From contig JBAWEQ010000227.1 in the NCBI GenBank assembly GCA_049591295.1, positions 1-9,697 of the forward strand: DNA of 9,697 nt, read 5' to 3'. The position numbers and the translations under genes were made by a program. This stretch comes from DTPS01 sp049591295 (lineage in GTDB: Bacteria; Acidobacteriota; UBA4820; DSQY01). Of the stretch, positions 5,993 through 9,697 are shown piece after piece. The stretch's first letter is position 1. Each line of letters starts with the position of its first letter. The notes below the pieces were generated by a model, which was not told where the DNA came from, did no database searches, and saw only the letters and a list, made by a program, of their open reading frames with translations.

Positions 5993-8900
5993 TCACACGC
6001 CAAAGTACTTCGCCTGGAGGTGGTGCACCACCACCGCGGAGACCGAGGCTTCCGGCTCCATCATGAAGCCCTCCGTGAGCTCCACCCCGATCCTCTCGGG
6101 CCCGAGCAACTCGAACAGGCGCGCCTGGAGCGAGAGGTCCGGGCAGGCAGGATAACCGAAGCTGTACCGCTTTCCCCGGTAGCGCGCCTGGAAGCGGTCC
6201 ATCATGGTCATCTCCGGCGGATCGGGGAAACCCCACCGCTCGCGGATTTTGCCATGGAGCCACTCGGCCGTCGCCTCCGCCAGTTCCAGCGCCAGCGCCT
6301 GCAGGGCGTGGCACCGGAGGAAGCTTCCCTCCCGCTTGAGCCCCTCCACCCGTTCGCGGATGCCCTCCCCGGCCGTCGTGACGAAGAGGGCCACCGAGTC
6401 GCCTCCGCCCTCCGAAGCCGGTCGGATGAAGTCGGCGATGCACTCCCGTTCGCCGCCGCGCTGCCGTGGGAAGGCGAAGGACGCCGGAGGGCCGCCCCGC
6501 GGGAAGAGGCCGAGTTCGTTCCCGTCGGATTCGGCGGCGAAGAAGCGGTAGATCGCCCTCAGCCTGATCCAGCGGGAGTCCCGGAGTTCCTCCATCAGCG
6601 ATGCCAGCTCGACGGCCCGGGGATCACCCTCTTCCCTGAGCTTGGCGAAACTGCCGCGGAGGCCGAGGTGCTTGCCGTAGAGCATCTGCCGATTGAGGAA
6701 AGGCCACACTTCCTCCACGGAGGGCTCCAGAATGTGCTCCGACTCATCCGGTGGAGGCAGGGCTGGAAGAGCTTCGATTTTCGGGCTCCTCACGGCGGGC
6801 ACCGCCCACTCCTCGGGCACGGCCCGCGGGGTCGCCTGGCCAGCCGTTCTCCGCCGTTGCTCTATCTCGGCCCGCGCCGCGGGGGCCCGTTCCGGGTCGG
6901 TGAGCCGATTCAGCAGATCGAGGCCGGCCATGGCGTCCTTGGCGTAGGCCACGAATCCTCCATAGGCGGGAGCGATCTTCAGGTCCGTGAACTTCTCCGT
7001 CAGGGCAGCCCCGCCCACGAGAAGCAACGGAGTGGCCCCGGCCGCCGTGAGGTCCTCGGCCGTGGTCACCATCTGGAGCGCGCTCCTGACGAGGAGGCCC
7101 GAGAGGCCGATGGCGTCGGGCTCGTGCTCGCGAAAGGCCCGGACGAGCGTCTCCGGCAGCACCTTGATCCCCAGGTTCACCACACGGTAGCCGTTGTTGC
7201 TGAAGATGATGTCCACGAGATTCTTTCCGATGTCGTGGACGTCGCCCTTCACGGTGGCCAGGAGGACGGTGCCCCGCAGGGCGTCGGCGCTCCGCTCCAT
7301 CTTCGCCTCCAGCCTGGAGACGGCGGCCTTCATCACCTCCGCCGACTGGAGCACCTCGGCCACGATGAGCTGGTTGGCGGCGAAGAGCCGGCCCACCTCG
7401 GCCATGCCCGCCATGAGGGGGCCGTTGATGATCGCAAGGGGCTGCTTCCCCTGGGCGAGCAGTTCGTCCAGGTCCTCCGCCAGGCCCTGCTTGGTGCCCT
7501 CGATGATGCACTGCGGGAGCCGCTCCAACGCCGTCCCCGCCCTCTTCGGGGACGGGGCCGCGGCCTGGCCCCTCTCTTTGAAGTAGGCCGAGAAGGCTCC
7601 CACCGGATCCCCTCCGCGGCGGAAGAGAAGGTTCTCCGCCAGGGCGCGCTCCTCCTCCGGAATGGTGGGATAGCGACGGATCTTCTCGCTGTTCACGATG
7701 GCCAGATCGAGGCCGGCCAGCGTGCAGTGGTAGAGGAAGACCGAGTTCAGGACCTCCCTCCCCAAGGGCGGCAGACCGAAGCTGACGTTCGAGATGCCGA
7801 GGATGGACTTGCAGTCGGGGAACACCGCCTTGATGAGCCGGAGCCCCTCGATGGTCTCCACGGCGCTCCCCGCGTAGGCCTCGTCGCCGGTGCCGCAGGG
7901 GAAGACCAGGGGGTCGAAGAAGAGGTCCTCCGGAGGCATGCCGTATTTTTCCGTGAGCAGGGAAAAGGCCCGGCGGGCGATGGAGAGCTTTCGTTCCCTC
8001 GTCACGGCCATGCCCGCGGAAGGGTCCTCGTCGATGGTCCCGACGACGAGGGCCGCCCCGAAGGATCGGGCCAGCGGGACGACTTTGCGGAAACGCTCCT
8101 CTCCGTCCTCGAGATTCACCGAGTTGATCACGGCCTTGCCCTGGACGAGCGAGAGCGCCCTTTCGACGACCGAGGCGTCGGTGGAGTCGATCATGAGCGG
8201 GGCCCGCACCATCCGGGAGGCCTTCTCCAGAAAAGCCGTCAGATCCGAGAGCTCGTCCCGGTCGGGGTCCTGGAGGCAGACGTCCAGGATCTGGGCGCCG
8301 GCCCGCACCTGCTCCCTCGCCAGCTCCGCGGCCCCCTCCGCATCGCCCGCCGCGATGAGGCCCTTGAAGCGCCGGCTGCCCAGCACGTTGCTGCGCTCGC
8401 CTACGAGGACCGGCCGGTTCTCCTCCTCCACCTCCAGGAAGTCGATGCCCGACAGGAAGGTCCGGCGGTGCTCGGGGATGCGGCGCGGCCGAAGTCCCGC
8501 CACGGCATCGGCGAGGGCCCGGATGTGCTCGGCCGTGGTCCCGCAACAGCCGCCCGCCAGGTTGATCCAGCCCGACCTCGTGAAGCGGGCGAGCTGGGCA
8601 GCGAACTCGGCGGGCGTGGTGCTGTAGCGGCCGTTCTCGTCGGGCAGGCCCGCGTTGGGGTAGCAGGAGACCCTCGTTTTCGCGACGGCGGAGAGGCTCC
8701 GGAGGTGGCTCGTCATCAGCTCGGGCCCGGTGGCGCAGTTGAGGCCCACGGCCAGGAGGGGGGCGTGCATGACGGAGGCGTAGAGCGCCTCGATGGTCTG
8801 TCCGGCCAGCATGGTGCCGGAGGCCTCGATGGTGGCCGAGACCATCACGGGCACCTCCAGCCCGGTCTCGTCCATGGCGCTCCGGAGGCCGAAGAGGCCC

Positions 8901-9421
8901 GCCTTCAGGTTGCGCGTGTCCTGGACGGTCTCCAGCACCAGCAGGTCCGCGCCCCCTTCGAGGAGGCCGAGGGCCTGGATCCGATAGTGCTCCCGCATCT
9001 CTTCGAAGCTCACGCCGCCCGTCACCGTGATGGAACGGGTAGTTGGGCCCATGGAGCCTGCCACGAAGCACGGATGGGAGGGGGTGGAGAAGGCCGCGCA
9101 GGCGGCGCGGGCGATCTGGGCCGCGCGGCGGTTGATCTCCAGCGCCTTCCCCGCCAGTCCGTACTCGGCCAGGACGAGGGGGGTGCCGCCGAAGGTGTCG
9201 GTCTCCACGATCTGGGCCCCCGCCCCCAGATAGCCGTCGTGGACGGCCCGAACCACGTCGGGCCGGGAGAAGACGAGGTGCTCGTTGCATCCCTCCAGCT
9301 CGAACCCGCCGAAATCCTGCGCGGTGAGCCCGAAGGCCTGCAGGGCGGTGCCCGTGGCCCCGTCCATCACGACGATGGCCTCTTGCAGGAGATCCAGGAG
9401 CTGCTCGCCCCGGTCGTTCAT
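5993..9421 (-). CDS. metH: Cobalamin-dependent methionine synthase MetH
   Basis: A 1142-residue enzyme (E. coli MetH is about 1227) methylating homocysteine from 5-methyl-THF through methylcobalamin. All domains are present. The homocysteine domain (about 10-310) has Cys229, Cys292 and Cys293 as zinc ligands. The pterin domain (about 335-600) has VGERSNVLGS (340-349) and IDST (411-414). The cobalamin cap spans about 630-715. The Rossmann B12 domain (about 716-840) has DVHDIG with His729 as the cobalt ligand, SGLLVRS (774-780) and VGGAALT (802-808). A Pro/Ala-rich linker leads to the activation domain (about 895-1142), which has the AdoMet-binding GYPACPD (1089-1095) and Arg1085. The cap-to-B12 spacing agrees with E. 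coli (His to the SxxxxxS serine is 51 residues in both). The ATG at 9421 follows GGAGG with an 8-base spacer. It is the first gene of the operon with the YitJ-like fusion. The activation domain implies dependence on a flavodoxin-type reductant encoded elsewhere. Confidence 0.97.
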   Translation of the reverse strand: MNDRGEQLLDLLQEAIVVMDGATGTALQAFGLTAQDFGGFELEGCNEHLVFSRPDVVRAVHDGYLGAGAQIVETDTFGGTPLVLAEYGLAGKALEINRRAAQIARAACAAFSTPSHPCFVAGSMGPTTRSITVTGGVSFEEMREHYRIQALGLLEGGADLLVLETVQDTRNLKAGLFGLRSAMDETGLEVPVMVSATIEASGTMLAGQTIEALYASVMHAPLLAVGLNCATGPELMTSHLRSLSAVAKTRVSCYPNAGLPDENGRYSTTPAEFAAQLARFTRSGWINLAGGCCGTTAEHIRALADAVAGLRPRRIPEHRRTFLSGIDFLEVEEENRPVLVGERSNVLGSRRFKGLIAAGDAEGAAELAREQVRAGAQILDVCLQDPDRDELSDLTAFLEKASRMVRAPLMIDSTDASVVERALSLVQGKAVINSVNLEDGEERFRKVVPLARSFGAALVVGTIDEDPSAGMAVTRERKLSIARRAFSLLTEKYGMPPEDLFFDPLVFPCGTGDEAYAGSAVETIEGLRLIKAVFPDCKSILGISNVSFGLPPLGREVLNSVFLYHCTLAGLDLAIVNSEKIRRYPTIPEEERALAENLLFRRGGDPVGAFSAYFKERGQAAAPSPKRAGTALERLPQCIIEGTKQGLAEDLDELLAQGKQPLAIINGPLMAGMAEVGRLFAANQLIVAEVLQSAEVMKAAVSRLEAKMERSADALRGTVLLATVKGDVHDIGKNLVDIIFSNNGYRVVNLGIKVLPETLVRAFREHEPDAIGLSGLLVRSALQMVTTAEDLTAAGATPLLLVGGAALTEKFTDLKIAPAYGGFVAYAKDAMAGLDLLNRLTDPERAPAARAEIEQRRRTAGQATPRAVPEEWAVPAVRSPKIEALPALPPPDESEHILEPSVEEVWPFLNRQMLYGKHLGLRGSFAKLREEGDPRAVELASLMEELRDSRWIRLRAIYRFFAAESDGNELGLFPRGGPPASFAFPRQRGGERECIADFIRPASEGGGDSVALFVTTAGEGIRERVEGLKREGSFLRCHALQALALELAEATAEWLHGKIRERWGFPDPPEMTMMDRFQARYRGKRYSFGYPACPDLSLQARLFELLGPERIGVELTEGFMMEPEASVSAVVVHHLQAKYFGV

Positions 9422-9556
9422 GGGCTCAACCTCCGCGCGCGGACCCTAAACCATGGGTATAGTACCTCGGCGAGGGGCGGTTGACACGGGGGAGGATGTT
9501 GAGGACTCAGGGCCGAGGAAGGGCCGCGGGCCTTCCGGGGCCGCCTTCCCTCATCC

Positions 9557-9584
9557 CCTTGTCTTCTGTCCCCTGTCCCTTGTC
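9557..9584. repeat. Four tandem heptamers (YYYTGTC)
   Basis: Exactly four 7-base units ending in TGTC (CCTTGTC, TTCTGTC, CCCTGTC, CCTTGTC) without interruption. The period equals that of the element in the polymerase gene, though the unit differs, so two members of a heptamer-repeat style occur in one window. Confidence 0.75.
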
Positions 9585-9617
9585 CATATGAAACGCCCAC
9601 GGCAACAACGCAGGGTC

Positions 9618-9655
9618 GTGATGAGGTGATGAGGAGATGAGGAGATGAGGAGATG
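9618..9655. repeat. Tandem octamer repeat (GRGATGAG-type)
   Basis: Units are GTGATGAG twice, GAGATGAG twice, then a partial GAGATG: 4.75 copies with a single variable position. It is a plain microsatellite, not codon-phased, and prone to slippage. It lies about 200 bases upstream of the metH start. Confidence 0.85.
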
Positions 9656-9697
9656 TCGAAAGAGACCGGTAGGCCGTGCAGTTGTCCCTTCCTATCC

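Larger units (their letters stand above)
9422..9697. other. Upstream region of metH
   Basis: Non-coding as far as I can see. It contains a heptamer array (9557-9584), an octamer array (9618-9655) and a hairpin around GGAAGG/CCTTCC (9517-9536). On the minus strand a TATACC (near 9460) could be a -10 box, but no good -35 stands 16-18 bases before it, so the metH promoter is unresolved. I see neither the conserved core of a cobalamin riboswitch nor a SAM riboswitch. Confidence 0.5.

Noticed and set aside
4085..9484. A 1799-codon open frame on the plus strand antisense to metH and the reductase gene
   Set aside because: Its composition (His/Gly/Arg/Leu-rich, no motifs) is that of a shadow frame in GC-rich DNA, and both minus-strand genes have full family motifs.
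9481..9486. TTGACA on the plus strand, a perfect -35 hexamer
   Set aside because: No -10-like hexamer follows at 16-18 bases and no plus-strand gene follows in the window.
9418..9600. 60-codon minus-strand frame upstream of metH
   Set aside because: It runs through the repeat arrays, has no ribosome binding site and its residues look random.

Overview
The window is 9.7 kb of GC-rich bacterial chromosome (coding parts look well above 60% G+C, with strong G/C preference at third codon positions). I cannot place it in a phylum. The tandem 7-base and 8-base repeats, the B12-dependent methionine synthase with a bifunctional methyltransferase/MTHF reductase beside it, and an XRE-S24 repressor used where a LexA would be expected fit a deep-branching high-GC heterotroph such as an acidobacterial or myxobacterial relative. 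That is only a guess.

Left part (1-3200, all minus strand). The 5' end of a DnaE-type polymerase gene, most like error-prone DnaE2/ImuC, runs off the left edge. It carries an in-frame 102-base heptamer-repeat insertion and has lost its PHP metal ligands. It has its own near-consensus promoter, just behind an intrinsic terminator. A 650-base stretch without a convincing gene follows, then a DUF72/YecE-family gene, then an XRE-HTH plus S24-peptidase repressor with an intact LexA-like cleavage site and Ser/Lys dyad. The repressor promoter and the polymerase promoter have the same design: each has an 18-base palindrome (consensus ATAGTCA-N4-TGACYAT) filling the 17-bp spacer and touching the -10 box. 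The two copies match at 16 of 18 positions. The simplest reading is an SOS-like circuit in which an XRE-S24 repressor controls itself, probably the DUF72 gene behind it, and the polymerase.

Middle (3200-3960, plus strand). A divergent gene for a 225-residue soluble protein has a C-terminal half resembling DUF2378/V4R-type small-molecule sensor folds. It converges on the next block.

Right part (4080-9421, minus strand). A two-gene methionine/one-carbon operon: metH (cobalamin-dependent methionine synthase with all domains) followed after 69 bases by a YitJ-like fusion of homocysteine S-methyltransferase and methylenetetrahydrofolate reductase. The reductase makes 5-methyl-THF, which MetH uses to methylate homocysteine. 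The 276 bases upstream of metH hold two short tandem-repeat arrays and no riboswitch that I recognise.
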